Source: Palsa-504 sp963790065
Lineage (GTDB): Bacteria > Actinomycetota > Actinomycetes > Streptosporangiales > Streptosporangiaceae
DNA: 64,000 nt
Assembly (NCBI GenBank): GCA_963790065.1
Contig: CAWBNK010000003.1
Location: 1-64,000, forward strand
Reading direction: 5' to 3'
Shown here: one piece after another, positions 1-10,202 of the stretch
Layout of the letters: each line of letters opens with the position of its first letter
Numbering within the stretch: the stretch's first letter is position 1
Position numbers and translations under genes: made by a program
Notes under the pieces: generated by a model
The model's input: only the letters and a program-made list of their open reading frames with translations
Database searches by the model: none
Told to the model about the DNA's origin: nothing

Positions 1-486
1 GGCGGCATCGACGTGCTGCTGTCGGCCCGCCGGGTCGGCCCGGCCGGGACGGCGTACGGCCTGGACATGACCAGCGAGATGCTGGACCTGGCCCGGGCCA
101 ACGCGCGCGAGGCCGGCGCGCGCAACGCGGTGTTCCTGCGCGGCCAGATCGAGGCGATCCCGCTGCCGGACGGCTCGGTGGACGTGATCATCTCCAACTG
201 CGTGATCAACTTGTCGACCGACCGGCCCGCCGTGTTCGCCGAGTGCTTCCGGGTCCTGCGGCCCGGCGGGCGGCTGGGCGTCTCCGACATCCTGGCCGCC
301 GACGACCTCACCCCGGCGCAGCGGATCGCCCGCGGCGGCCAGGTCGGCTGCATCGTCGGGGCGCCCTCCTTCGCCGAGTACCGCGGCGGCCTGATCCGGG
401 CCGGGTTCACCGGCGTCACCATCACCGCGACCCATCACGTCGGGGACGGCGTGCACGCCGCGATCATCCGCGCGGCCCGGCCGTAA
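1..486 (+). CDS. arsM: Arsenite S-adenosylmethyltransferase, C-terminal part (5' end outside window)
   Basis: The frame is open from base 1, so the gene starts upstream of the window; 161 residues are visible. It is a class I SAM-dependent methyltransferase. The fragment starts just after the usual glycine-rich SAM loop (GGIDVLL) and continues with the acidic strand GLDMTSEM. Two cysteines expected in ArsM are present: NCVINLS (codon 67) and VGCIVGA (codon 117), which by family knowledge help bind As(III). The likely role is cytoplasmic methylation of arsenite to methylated, partly volatile arsenicals. The N-terminal cysteine motif cannot be seen. No other arsenic resistance gene is visible next to it. 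Confidence 0.85.
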   Translation, partial: GGIDVLLSARRVGPAGTAYGLDMTSEMLDLARANAREAGARNAVFLRGQIEAIPLPDGSVDVIISNCVINLSTDRPAVFAECFRVLRPGGRLGVSDILAADDLTPAQRIARGGQVGCIVGAPSFAEYRGGLIRAGFTGVTITATHHVGDGVHAAIIRAARP

Positions 487-585
487 CCCATGCCAGCCCC
501 GGCCGCGGGCGCACAGAGGCGACCAGGGGCGGCCATCCGCGCCACTCGACCGCATCGCTTGATCGAAGGGCTCACGAGGGCCTCA

Positions 586-1263
586 TTACCCGGTCAGTCC
601 GCCGATCGCGTCGCCGATGAGCTTCGCGCCGATAATGAGGCAGAGAATTGACATGATTACCGCGTTGTTGTGGCCCATCCAGTTCTTGAGTTTGGTGAGC
701 ATTTCCTGGGACCTCTCGCCCATGGCGAAGTAAATCACCACAGGTGAGGCCACTCCGATGGTGCCGATCAGCGCGAAGACAGCGTAGGCGATGGCCTGCT
801 GGGCCCCGGAGATGCCGGTCTGGGCGATCGCGGCCGCACCGCCCACGGCCAGGAGCAGGTTCTTGGGGTTGGCGCCGGCCAGGACGGCGGCGAACCCGAG
901 CGCTGTGAGCGGCTTGAACTTGTCGATCGTGCCCATCCACTTCGGCATCGATGCGTCTTCGTCACCCTGCGGGCGGCCGCGGAACTCTCGCAGCGCTACC
1001 AACAGCAGCAGGATCCCGAGGATGATCTTGACCCAGCTGACCCAGGTGGCTGGTGCGCCGGACTGGCTCGCGTTGGCGGGCCCGGCGATCGCGAGGACGA
1101 TGGCGCCGACGATGCCGAGGCCGAGCAGCCACCCGAGCAGGAACGCCGGGCCGTTGGTCTTGGCCCTGGGGGTGGTGAGCATCAGCACGACCGCGATGAT
1201 CGGGATGGGGCTGATCGCGATCCCGATCGCCAGCGGGAGTGAGCCGCCGATGGCCTGGCCCAT
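586..1263 (-). CDS. GAP-family membrane protein (Sap, sulfolipid-1-addressing-like)
   Basis: A 225-residue protein with about six hydrophobic segments. The N-terminus SLPLAIGIAISPIPIIAVVLM is typical of the GAP/Sap family, as are the central segment with GANPKNLLLAVG and the C-terminal membrane segment. In mycobacteria a relative helps export a lipid to the cell surface; the substrate here is unknown. The start ATG is preceded by a strong ribosome-binding site (GGAGGAATT just upstream on the minus strand). It stands alone between the arsM fragment and the alkylsulfatase. The family call is secure, the function only inferred. Confidence 0.75.
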   Translation of the reverse strand: MGQAIGGSLPLAIGIAISPIPIIAVVLMLTTPRAKTNGPAFLLGWLLGLGIVGAIVLAIAGPANASQSGAPATWVSWVKIILGILLLLVALREFRGRPQGDEDASMPKWMGTIDKFKPLTALGFAAVLAGANPKNLLLAVGGAAAIAQTGISGAQQAIAYAVFALIGTIGVASPVVIYFAMGERSQEMLTKLKNWMGHNNAVIMSILCLIIGAKLIGDAIGGLTG

Positions 1264-1305
1264 AATTCCTCCTTCTCCGTGCAGTTCGCCCGCGGTGCCG
1301 CACCG

Positions 1306-3115
1306 TCAAGGTGTGACGATCGCGAACCCAGGGTCCGGGGTGTCAAGCAGGCCGAGGAGCCGCTGCAACACGGCCGGGTCGCCCGCGGTCTGGATGCCTT
1401 CCAGGCCTTGGCCCGCGAGCATGCCCAGCAGCTGCGGTTTGGTAAGGGTCAGCGTGAGGTCGGCGCCGCCCGGCGTCGGGTCAGCCCAGTGGATCAGGGC
1501 CCCGTTGGACAGGGTCATCCGGTGCCGGCTGCTCACGTCGGTGAAATTCCAGTCGATCGTCAGTGCCTGGGACCAGGCCTTCGGCCCGTTGACCCGGATC
1601 GCGATCGAGTCGAACAGCTGCTCCACGGTGAGCGCCTGGATCAGGTCGGGCGAGGCCAGGCTCAGGGACGGCGGGATCGCGCCGTGCCGCAGCTCCAGGG
1701 CGCCCATCAGGTAGAAATTGCGCCAGGTGCCGTTCTCGGCGCCGTACCCGAGCTTGTCATAGACCGAGGCGAGCAGTTCCTTGGCTTCGGCATGGCCAGG
1801 CTCGGCGAACACCGCGTGGTTAAGCAGCTCGGCGGCGAAGCGCAGGTCACCGGCGTCGACGTACTGCCGGGCCTTGGCCACCACCGCGTCAACGCCACCG
1901 AGGCAGTCGACGTACCGGGTGGCTGCTTCCTGCGGCGGGTGCTTCCACAAGCTGGCGGGATTGCCGTCGAACCAGCCCATGTACCGCTGGTAGATCGCCT
2001 TGACATTATGGCTGACCGAGCCGTAGTAGCCGTGGGTGTGCCAGGCGCGTTCGAGCGCGGGCGGCAGCTGGATCAGCTCGGCGATCTCCAGGCCGGTGTA
2101 GCCCTGGTTCAGCATCCGCAGCGACTGGTCGTGCAGGTAGGCGTACAGGTCACGCTGTTCGGACAGGAACCGGATGATCTTGTCGTGTCCCCAGGTCGGC
2201 CAGTGGTGCGAGGCGAACGCGACATCGGCCCGATCACCGAACCGCACGATGGCCTCATTGAGGTAGCGGGCCCAGATCCGCGGGTCACGCACCAGCGCTC
2301 CGCGCAAGGTCAGCAGGTTGTGCAGGTTATGGGTGGCGTTCTCGGCCATGCACAGCGCGCGGCGGTCCGGGAACAGGAAGTTCATCTCGGCCGGCGCCTC
2401 GGTTCCCGGGGTGAGCTGGAACTCGATCAGCACCCCGTCGACCGTCTCCTGCTGGCCCGTATGGGTGATATCGACGGTGGGCGGGATCAGCGACACCGTT
2501 CCCGTCGAGGTGGTCATGCCGAGCCCGGCGCCGATCTGGCCCTCGGGTGTCTTGTCCAGCTCGGCGCCGTACATGTACACCGCGCGCCGGTTCATCGCGC
2601 CCCCGGCATACACGTTCTCCTCGACCGCGTGCTCCAGGAACCCGGCCGGGGCCAGGATCGGCACCTTCCCGTCGACCCCGGTTACCACGCCCCGGACCCC
2701 GCCGAAGTGATCACCATGGCTGTGGGTGTAGATCACCGCGGTCACCGGCCGGTCACCCCGGTGCTGGCGGTACAAGGCCAGGGCAGCGGCCGCGGTCTCA
2801 GTCGAGATCAGCGGGTCGATCACGATCACGCCGCGGTCGCCTTCGACGATCGTCATGTTCGACAGGTCCAGCCCGCGGACCTGGTAGATGCCCTCGGTCG
2901 ACCTCGAATAGGCCCTGCCTGGCGCACAGCTGGGACTGCCGCCACAAGCTCGGGTTAGCCGTCTCCGGGCAGTCTTCCTGCAGGTAAGCGAACGCGTCGT
3001 TATCCCACACCACCCGCCCGCTGGCGTTCTTCACCACGCCCGGATCCAGCGAGCCGATCAGCCCGCGGTCAGCATCCTCGAAATCCGTACGATCTTCAAA
3101 CGGCAGATCGGTCAC
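1306..3115 (-). CDS. SdsA-type alkyl/aryl-sulfatase (one frameshift)
   Basis: A metallo-beta-lactamase-fold alkylsulfatase of about 600 residues. It hydrolyses sulfate esters such as dodecyl sulfate using two zinc ions. The first part reads MTDLPFEDRTDF through NPSLWRQSQLCARQGLFEV. After a +1 shift near 2898 the frame continues as EGIYQVRGLDLSNMTIVEGD through to the stop. The zinc motif THSHGDH (HxHxDH) is intact, a second histidine patch SHHWPTWG follows, and the C-terminal SCP2-like domain typical of SdsA1 ends the protein. Both sides of the break match the family, and the shift removes cleanly with one extra base in a GG/CC doublet, so sequencing error is the best explanation. Family members may be secreted or cytoplasmic; no signal peptide is visible here. 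Confidence 0.85.
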
Positions 3116-3333
3116 GCCCAGCTCTCCTCACGCATACAGGACCGACGGCCAGCACGCCTGCTCACGGACCCGGCCACGCCCGTCAGGCTCGTCACAGCTG
3201 GGCTACCACGCCGCGATGACCGCAGTGCCAGCAGAACGGTGATGGTCATTGCGGCCATGCTGGCCATAAGGCACCGCCCGGCACACCACCCACCGTGGGT
3301 GAAGACGAACTTCGCGCTCACGCGGGTTCGGCG

Positions 3334-3900
3334 TTATCCGGCGGGTTCCGCCTTGGACAGATCGACCTCGAACTCCACCCCGACCTCATCGCGTAGCTTG
3401 AGCGCGCCGAAGAAGCCGGTGTACGGCTTGATCCCGAACGCGGACTGCACCACCGTGGCGGTCCCCCGGTACCGGCCGGGACTCGGCGCGGTCACCTGCA
3501 GCCGGACCGGCTGGGTCTTCCCGTTGAGGGTGAGCGTGCCCTCGATCGCGCCGCCGCTGGCCCCGGAGGTAATGATCCGCGACGAGGCGAAGCTCGTGGT
3601 GGCGTCACCCAGGATCCCGCTCATTTGCTTCTTGATCTGGCTGCGGTCCCCGTCGGTGAGCGGCTTGACTCCGCCCGTCCCCTCGCGGACCTCCAGCGAG
3701 CCGAGGTCGAGCTCAGCGGTGACCTTAGCCGCCGTGACGCCACCGATCTCCTCGGCAGGCACCTCGATCCGCGCCGACCACCGGGTCACCTCCAGGGTGA
3801 GGTCATGGCCGGCCTTCGCGGCCAGCCCGGCCCGGCCCGTCTTGATGACGACGCGCCCCGTGTCCGGCCCGAGCCGGAAATTGCCTGTGTATGCGGTCAC
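3334..3900 (-). CDS. YceI-family lipid-binding-like protein
   Basis: A 188-residue YceI domain covers nearly the whole protein. It starts with the diagnostic YTGNFRLGPDTGRVVIKTGRAGLAAKAGHDLTL strand pattern and ends with FGALKLRDEVGVEFEVDL. YceI proteins are lipocalin-like barrels that bind isoprenoid or other amphiphilic ligands. No signal peptide is present, so this copy is probably cytoplasmic. The start is GTG. Its neighbours on the same strand are the HTH regulator upstream and the alkylsulfatase downstream, with gaps of a few hundred bases, so an operon is not certain. Confidence 0.8.
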   Translation of the reverse strand: MTAYTGNFRLGPDTGRVVIKTGRAGLAAKAGHDLTLEVTRWSARIEVPAEEIGGVTAAKVTAELDLGSLEVREGTGGVKPLTDGDRSQIKKQMSGILGDATTSFASSRIITSGASGGAIEGTLTLNGKTQPVRLQVTAPSPGRYRGTATVVQSAFGIKPYTGFFGALKLRDEVGVEFEVDLSKAEPAG

Positions 3901-4120
3901 GGGCCAACCGTAAAGGCTCCGGCGGGAAAAGGTCTACTGCTGGTTCCGGTGAGACTGGATATAAGCCCCGATATCCGGCAATACGGGCCGTAAGGCAACA
4001 CAGACATCAATAGTCACTTCTGCATCAAAACGAGGCGTGTTAACAACAGATGACACATACGCACCAAGACAACATGCGTGCAACCAGACCACGTGCAACC
4101 AGGCAAACTGAGAAACCGGA

Positions 4121-4711
4121 TCAGGGCAGCGGGAAATCACCGAATAGCTCACGGATCCGGCGCAGATCACGCAGCCGGGGTTCGGTGGCGCCGCCGACCC
4201 AGCGGCTGACCGTCTTGACCGAGACCCCGAGCTGGCGCGCGGCCACCTCCATGGTCATGCCCTCGCGGCGCAGTGCGGCGGCCATCCAGTCGGCGAACGC
4301 CGCCTCGTCGGACCCGCTGCCGCTGGGCCCGGCCAAGGATCCGTCCCGGCTGGTCGCGGCGGCTTCCATGTTCGAGGCCTGGGATTTGAGCAGTGAGGCC
4401 AGCGCATCCAGGCCCGCGGGCGTGCCGATCTGGGCGCCTGAGCGCAGCACGTCGACCTCGACGTGGTCGGGGAAGATGCGGAAGGAGACGTTGATCGCGC
4501 CGCTCGGGCCCGCCGCTTCGAGCAGCGCGTGGGCCACGGTCTCGCCCACTTCGCGGTTGTCCTGCTCGGACAGCGGGGACTGCGCCAGGCAGCGCTTGAC
4601 GAAATCGCGAACATCCGGGATAGAAGACGGGCGTGCGGGGAACGTCTGCGACAGGACCACGACGGGTACTACCTCGATGTTGTCGCTGATCAGGTCGGTT
4701 GGCCTGTCCAT
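4121..4711 (-). CDS. XRE-type HTH regulator with an anti-sigma-like N-terminal region
   Basis: A 196-residue protein. ATG 4711 is preferred because GGAGGG precedes it with a 5-nt spacer; a longer frame to 4777 lacks such a site. Residues from about 25 to 100 (SIPDVRDFVKRCL, then LSEQDNREVGETVAHALLEAAG, then FRIFPDHVEVDVL) follow the helix-strand order of RsbW-type ATP-binding anti-sigma domains, but clear ATP-binding G boxes are not visible, so that link is an inference. The C-terminus holds a helix-turn-helix: MTMEVAARQLGVSVKTVSRW. It is transcribed away from the hydrogenase operon across a 490-bp gap and is a candidate local regulator. Confidence 0.6.
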   Translation of the reverse strand: MDRPTDLISDNIEVVPVVVLSQTFPARPSSIPDVRDFVKRCLAQSPLSEQDNREVGETVAHALLEAAGPSGAINVSFRIFPDHVEVDVLRSGAQIGTPAGLDALASLLKSQASNMEAAATSRDGSLAGPSGSGSDEAAFADWMAAALRREGMTMEVAARQLGVSVKTVSRWVGGATEPRLRDLRRIRELFGDFPLP

Positions 4712-5203
4712 CGCCGCCCTCCGGTTCGCGCGGATCACGGTAAACCTCCCGGTGCGCGCGGTCACCGGGTAATACATGAGGGTACGTGGAAAACGATCCC
4801 GGAGACGAGCCGGAACCGACAGACATATGTGTCCAGTAAGGCGACGGTTCTGTCTTGAGATCTCACGTGGGCAGGATTAGTCTGTTGGAACCGGTGATGG
4901 CCCGGTTGCCATTCGCCGGCCTACTGTGAGCATGTGATGAGCGGTCAGCGGCCGGCGCATCTCGCCGGTGTCCTACTGAGGCACGCCGAGAATGGTCTCG
5001 CGTGGCCCGGCGAAACCGCATCTTCCCAGTCCCGGCCGTGCCGACGCACGGCTGGCTCGGGACCTCACCATGCACCGGCGCGATCCTGGCGCGGGTTCGA
5101 GATCAGCCGGCCCGGCCCGGAGTCTCGACACCCGGCGTGCCGTTCGCGCATGACCTAACCGGGGCGCCCGTCAATACGGGCCGCCTAACGAAGGGGTGGC
5201 GCT
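4712..5203 (+). promoter_or_regulatory. Hydrogenase operon upstream region with candidate promoter and leader hairpin
   Basis: This gap of about 490 bp separates the divergent HTH gene and hhyS and holds no convincing gene. A candidate sigma-70-like promoter is TTGAGA (4855-4860), a 17-nt spacer and TAGTCT (4878-4883). The palindrome TGAGATCTCA (4856-4865) overlaps the -35 box and could be an operator. Just before the hhyS ribosome-binding site, GCCCGT-CAAT-ACGGGC (5166-5181) can form a hairpin. The implied 5' leader is about 310 nt. All of this is inferred from sequence pattern only. Confidence 0.35.
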
Positions 5204-6247
<1,044 letters not shown>

Positions 6248-6252
6248 ACCCG

Positions 6253-8058
6253 ATGACAACCGTAGAAAACGAAGTCCCGGCGTCCGACCAGAGCCAGCTC
6301 ACCGAGATGACCTGGGATCCCATTACCAGGATCGTCGGCAGTCTCGGCATTTACACCAAAATAGACTTCAAGGCCAAGCGGGTCGCGGAGTGCCATAGCA
6401 CCTCGTCGATCTTCCGCGGCTACAGCATCTTCATGAAGGGGAAAGACCCCCGCGACGCGCACTTCATCACCAGCCGGATCTGCGGGATCTGCGGTGACAA
6501 CCACGCGACCTGCTCCGTCTACGCCCAGAACATGGCCTACGGCGTCCGCCCGCCGCACCTCGGTGAGTGGATCCTTAACCTGGGCGAGGCCGCGGAGTAC
6601 ATGTTCGACCACAACATCTTCCAGGAGAACCTGGTCGGGGTCGACTACTGCGAGAAGATGGTGGCCGAGACCAACCCAGGCGTCCTGGAGATGGCCAACA
6701 ACACCGAGGCGCCGCACGCGGGCGAGCACGGTTACCGGACCATCGGCGACATCATGCGCTCGCTCAACCCGCTGGAAGGCGAGTTCTACCGCGAGGCGCT
6801 CCAGGTCAGCCGCTCCACCCGGGAAATGTTCTGCCTGATGGAGGGGCGCCACGTCCACCCGTCCACGCTGTACCCCGGCGGGGTCGGCACGGTCGCGACC
6901 GTGCAGCTTTTCACCGACTACCTGACCCGGCTGATGCGCTACGTGGAATTCATGAAGCGGGTCGTGCCGATGCACGACGACCTGTTCGACTTCTTCTACG
7001 AGGCGCTGCCCGGATACGAGGAGGTCGGCAGGCGGCGGGTGCTGCTCGGCTGCTGGGGCAGCCTCAACGACCCCGAGCACTGCGACTTCACCTACCGGAA
7101 CATGGCCGACTGGGGCCGCAAGATGTTCGTCACGCCCGGCGTGGTGGTCGACGGCAAACTGCTCACCACCAGCCTGGTCGACATCAACCTCGGCATCCGG
7201 ATCCTGCTCGGTCACTCTTATTACGAGGACTGGGAAGACAAGGAAATGTTCGTCACCCAAGACGAGCTCGGCAACCCGGTCGACCGGCGGCACCCGTGGA
7301 ACCAGCACACGATCCCGCGGCCGGCCAAGCGTGACTTCGACGACAAGTACAGCTGGACCATGTCCCCCCGCTGGTTCGACGGGCAGAACCACCTGCCGCT
7401 CGACACCGGCGGCGGCCCCATCGCCCGGCTGTGGGCGACCGCGCTGGCTGGCCTGGTCGACTGCGGCTACGTGCAGTCCACCGGTCACAGCGTGAAGATC
7501 AACCTGCCGAAGACCATGTCCCGGCCGGAAGCCACCTTCGAGTGGAAGATCCCGGTGGACAAGCAAGGCATGCCGCTGTCCAACGCGATCGAGCGGAACC
7601 GGGCCAGGACCTACTTCCAGGCCTACTCCGCTGGGGTCGCGCTGTACTTCGTCGAGCAGGCCCTGGCCGAGATCCGGGCCGGGCGGACCAAGACGTGGGA
7701 GTCCTTCAACGTGCCCCAGGACGCGAACAGCTGCGGCTTCACCGAGGCGGTCCGCGGCGTGCTCTCGCATCACATGGTGATCAGGGACGGGAAGATCGCG
7801 AACTACCACCCGTACCCGCCCACGCCGTGGAACGGCAGCGTGCGCGACACCTACGGGACGCCGGGACCGTACGAGGACGCGGTGCAGAACACGCCGATCT
7901 TCGAGGAGAACTCGCCAGACAACTTCAAGGGCATCGACATCATGCGCGCCGTGCGCAGCTTCGACCCGTGCCTGCCCTGCGGCGTGCACATGTACCTGGG
8001 TGGCGGCAAGGTGCTCAAGACGGCGCACTCGCCGACCGGAGTGACCCTGGCGATGTAA
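6253..8058 (+). CDS. hhyL: Group 1h [NiFe]-hydrogenase large subunit
   Basis: The catalytic subunit, 601 residues from ATG 6253 (GTG codons at 6241 and 6244 are alternatives overlapping hhyS). The L1 motif TSRICGICGDNHATC supplies Cys77 and Cys80; the L2 motif DPCLPCGVH supplies Cys573 and Cys576. Together these bind the NiFe(CN)2CO centre. Cleavage after His579 would remove a 22-residue tail, the job of the protease at 11503-12036. The protein is intact, unlike many genes in the window. The long insertions relative to group 1 enzymes are expected for group 1h. It pairs with HhyS in the cytoplasm, probably near the membrane. Confidence 0.95.
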   Translation: MTTVENEVPASDQSQLTEMTWDPITRIVGSLGIYTKIDFKAKRVAECHSTSSIFRGYSIFMKGKDPRDAHFITSRICGICGDNHATCSVYAQNMAYGVRPPHLGEWILNLGEAAEYMFDHNIFQENLVGVDYCEKMVAETNPGVLEMANNTEAPHAGEHGYRTIGDIMRSLNPLEGEFYREALQVSRSTREMFCLMEGRHVHPSTLYPGGVGTVATVQLFTDYLTRLMRYVEFMKRVVPMHDDLFDFFYEALPGYEEVGRRRVLLGCWGSLNDPEHCDFTYRNMADWGRKMFVTPGVVVDGKLLTTSLVDINLGIRILLGHSYYEDWEDKEMFVTQDELGNPVDRRHPWNQHTIPRPAKRDFDDKYSWTMSPRWFDGQNHLPLDTGGGPIARLWATALAGLVDCGYVQSTGHSVKINLPKTMSRPEATFEWKIPVDKQGMPLSNAIERNRARTYFQAYSAGVALYFVEQALAEIRAGRTKTWESFNVPQDANSCGFTEAVRGVLSHHMVIRDGKIANYHPYPPTPWNGSVRDTYGTPGPYEDAVQNTPIFEENSPDNFKGIDIMRAVRSFDPCLPCGVHMYLGGGKVLKTAHSPTGVTLAM

Positions 8059-8095
8059 CCCGGCACCAGCGGTAGAGCCGACTGAGGGAGGGCTG

Positions 8096-8653
8096 ATGGC
8101 CGCAGGCCATGATGCGCAAGCGGCAGGCGAGAAGGTCGAAGCGCTGCTTGCCGAACTGCTATCGCAGGCGGGGCCGCAGGTCGCGAGCACGGCCGAGGAA
8201 CTGGTGGGCTGCCTGGTCGAGCTGTACGGCGCCGGGCTCGCCGAGATCGTCAGGATCCTCGGCGAGGACGCCGAGGGCGGGCCACGGCTGCTGGACAGGC
8301 TGGTCGCGGACCCGCTGGTGGAGAGCCTGCTGCTGGTGCATGATCTGCACCCGCTCGATGCCGGCACTCGCGTCCAGCGCGCGATAGACCAGGTCCTCCC
8401 CCAGCTCGGCTCGCATGCGGGCCCGGTCGAGTACCTCGGCATCGACGATGCGGGCGTCGTCCACCTGCGCCTGGAGCAGGGCGGCCATGGCTGCGGGTCG
8501 TCGGCGGGCACGATCCAGGCGGCCATCGAGAAAGCGGTGACCGAGGCGGCACCGGAGACGGCAGGCGTCGACATCGAACTGGTCGAGGCCATGGCCGAAC
8601 TGCCGCTGCTGCAGATCACCCGGCGCCCGGCGTGGACCGGGAGTACCCGGTGA
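8096..8653 (+). CDS. Hydrogenase-cluster NifU-like protein
   Basis: A 185-residue protein with a strong ribosome-binding site (GGGAGGG) before ATG 8096. The N-terminal 100 residues are helical and of unknown type. The C-terminal region (about 105-165) matches the NifU C-terminal FeS-scaffold fold: VEYLGIDDAGVVHLRLEQG, then GHGCGSSAGTIQAAIEKAV. The usual CxxC of this fold is reduced to a single Cys in HGCGSS, so a simple cluster transfer role is doubtful. It lies directly after hhyL and overlaps the next gene by 4 nt (GTGA). It probably assists FeS assembly or electron transfer for HhyS/HhyL. Confidence 0.75.
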   Translation: MAAGHDAQAAGEKVEALLAELLSQAGPQVASTAEELVGCLVELYGAGLAEIVRILGEDAEGGPRLLDRLVADPLVESLLLVHDLHPLDAGTRVQRAIDQVLPQLGSHAGPVEYLGIDDAGVVHLRLEQGGHGCGSSAGTIQAAIEKAVTEAAPETAGVDIELVEAMAELPLLQITRRPAWTGSTR

Positions 8654-9463
8654 CCGGTGCCGGGGTATCGGCGACCGGGGCGACCGGGCTGCGACGCTTC
8701 GTCAAGCGCCGCCGCCCGGCGTCCCGCCGTCCGGCGCCTCGACAGCCGTCCGGGCGGATCCCGCGCCCCAGGGGCCACGCCTGGACCCGGGCGGCCATCC
8801 GGATCCCGGGGCCGGCCAGGATACCGAAGCCGAACGGTGCGAGATGTGCCGTGAGGTGCTGGACCACCGGCGCGGGCACGGGCACGTGGTGGATACCGAC
8901 AAGCGGTCGCTCGCCTGTACCTGCCGCGCGTGCTACCTGCTCTTCACCCACGAGGGCGCGGCGGCGGGCCGGTACCGGGCGGTGCCCGACCGCGTCCGCC
9001 ACGATCCGGACCGGCCGCTGACCGACGCGGACTGGAATGAGCTGCAGATCCCGGTCGCGATGGCGTTCTTCTTCTTCAATTCCACGCTCGGCCGCGTGGT
9101 GGCGGGCTACCCGAGCCCGGGCGGCCCGACCGAGTGCGAGCTCGACCTCGCGGCCTGGGACCGGCTCGCCGCCACCCACCCGCTGCTCGGGGCGCTGGCC
9201 CCGGACGTCGAGGCCATCTTCGTGAACCGCACCGAGGTCGGCCGGGCCACCTCGGGGGACGACCCACCCAGGACAAGGTCTACGAAGTCTTCCTGATCCC
9301 GATCGACGAGTGCTACTCGCTCGTGGGCGAGCTCCGGATGCGCTGGCAGGGGTTCGACGGCGGCGCGGAGGTCCGGGCCGCCGTGGCGGAGTTCCTGGAC
9401 GGCCTGCGCCAGCGTGCGCTCGTCCTGGAGCGCCCGGCCGCTGAACTGGAACCGGAGCACTGA
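8650..9463 (+). CDS. DUF5947-family hydrogenase accessory protein (two frameshifts)
   Basis: The start is GTG 8650, overlapping the previous stop as GTGA. The N-terminus (TGLRRFVKR) is in one frame. The core is in a second frame from about 8811: ERCEMCREVLDHRRGHGHVV, SLACTCRACYLLFTHEG, RYRAVPDRV, QIPVAMAFFFFNSTLGRV, YPSPGGPTECEL. The end is in a third frame from about 9260: YEVFLIPIDECYSLVGELRM through EPEH. All three parts match one DUF5947 protein, so the breaks (somewhere in 8700-8820, and near 9260) are probably sequence errors. The CEMC and CTCRAC cysteine pairs suggest metal or FeS binding. Function is unknown; the family travels with group 1h hydrogenases. Confidence 0.7.
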
Positions 9464-9464
9464 G

Positions 9465-10202
9465 ATGGCGGACCTGATCTTCGGCTGTACCGGCGCGACC
9501 GCGGAACGGTACGCCGCGACCCCGACGCTGGCTTTCCAGCTCGCCATAACCGAGCGTTCCGGCGTGCGCGTGCACGCGATCGCCCTGCGCTGCCAGATCC
9601 GCATCGAGCCGCACCGGCGGCGGTACTCCCCGGCCGAGGCGCGACGGCTGCACGACCTGTTCGGGGACCCGTCGCGCTGGGCCAACTCGGTCAAGCCGAT
9701 CCAGCTCGCGACGGTGACGACGATGGTCCCTTCGTTCACCGCGGTGACCGAGGTGGATCTTCAGGTGCCGTGCACCTACGACCTGGAAGTGGCCTCGGCC
9801 CGGTATCTGCACGGCCTGGATGACGGCACGATCCCGTTGATCATGCTGTTCAGCGGCACCGTTTTCATCGCCACCGACGAGGGCTATTCTGTCGAGCTCG
9901 TGCCGTGGAGCGCCGAGGCCACCTACCGGATGCCGGTGACCGTCTGGCAGGACCTCGTCGACATCCACTTCCCCGGCAGCGCGTGGCTGCGGTGCAGCCA
10001 CGAGACCGTGGACGCGCTGTCCGCGTTCAAGGCGGAGCGCGCCCTGCCGACCTGGGACGCGACGCTCGGCGCCCTGCTGCGTGAGGCCGGGAGGGCGCAG
10101 GGGGCCGAGACGGCTGAGGGGTCCGCGGGTCCGGAGCGCCGCCGTAATCCCGGAGATCCCCCGGAGCCGCAGACGGTCACCCCGGAGGCGAGGCAGCCGT
10201 GA
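9465..10202 (+). CDS. DUF6084-family hydrogenase accessory protein
   Basis: A 245-residue intact protein whose ATG starts one base after the preceding stop. The family pattern is clear: VHAIALRCQIRIEPHRRRYSP, LFGDPSRWANSVKPIQ, STMVPSFTAVTEVDL-like and PCTYDLEVASARYLHGLDDG, IPLIMLFSGTVF, then the hydrophobic-aromatic WRMP-like region YRMPVTVWQDLVDIHFP. The last 45 residues are a low-complexity tail rich in Glu, Pro and Gly. No catalytic motif is recognised and no membrane segment is present. It overlaps the next gene as GTGA. Function is unknown; its fixed position in hhy operons implies a role in assembly, stability or electron transfer. Confidence 0.75.
   Translation: MADLIFGCTGATAERYAATPTLAFQLAITERSGVRVHAIALRCQIRIEPHRRRYSPAEARRLHDLFGDPSRWANSVKPIQLATVTTMVPSFTAVTEVDLQVPCTYDLEVASARYLHGLDDGTIPLIMLFSGTVFIATDEGYSVELVPWSAEATYRMPVTVWQDLVDIHFPGSAWLRCSHETVDALSAFKAERALPTWDATLGALLREAGRAQGAETAEGSAGPERRRNPGDPPEPQTVTPEARQP

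Noticed and set aside
1279..2958. A 559-codon plus-strand frame opposite the alkylsulfatase
   Set aside because: Antisense to a clear enzyme gene; low-complexity composition and no family.
3116..3321. Small minus-strand frame (69 codons) before the alkylsulfatase gene
   Set aside because: No ribosome-binding site, no conserved pattern and no partner; treated as intergenic.
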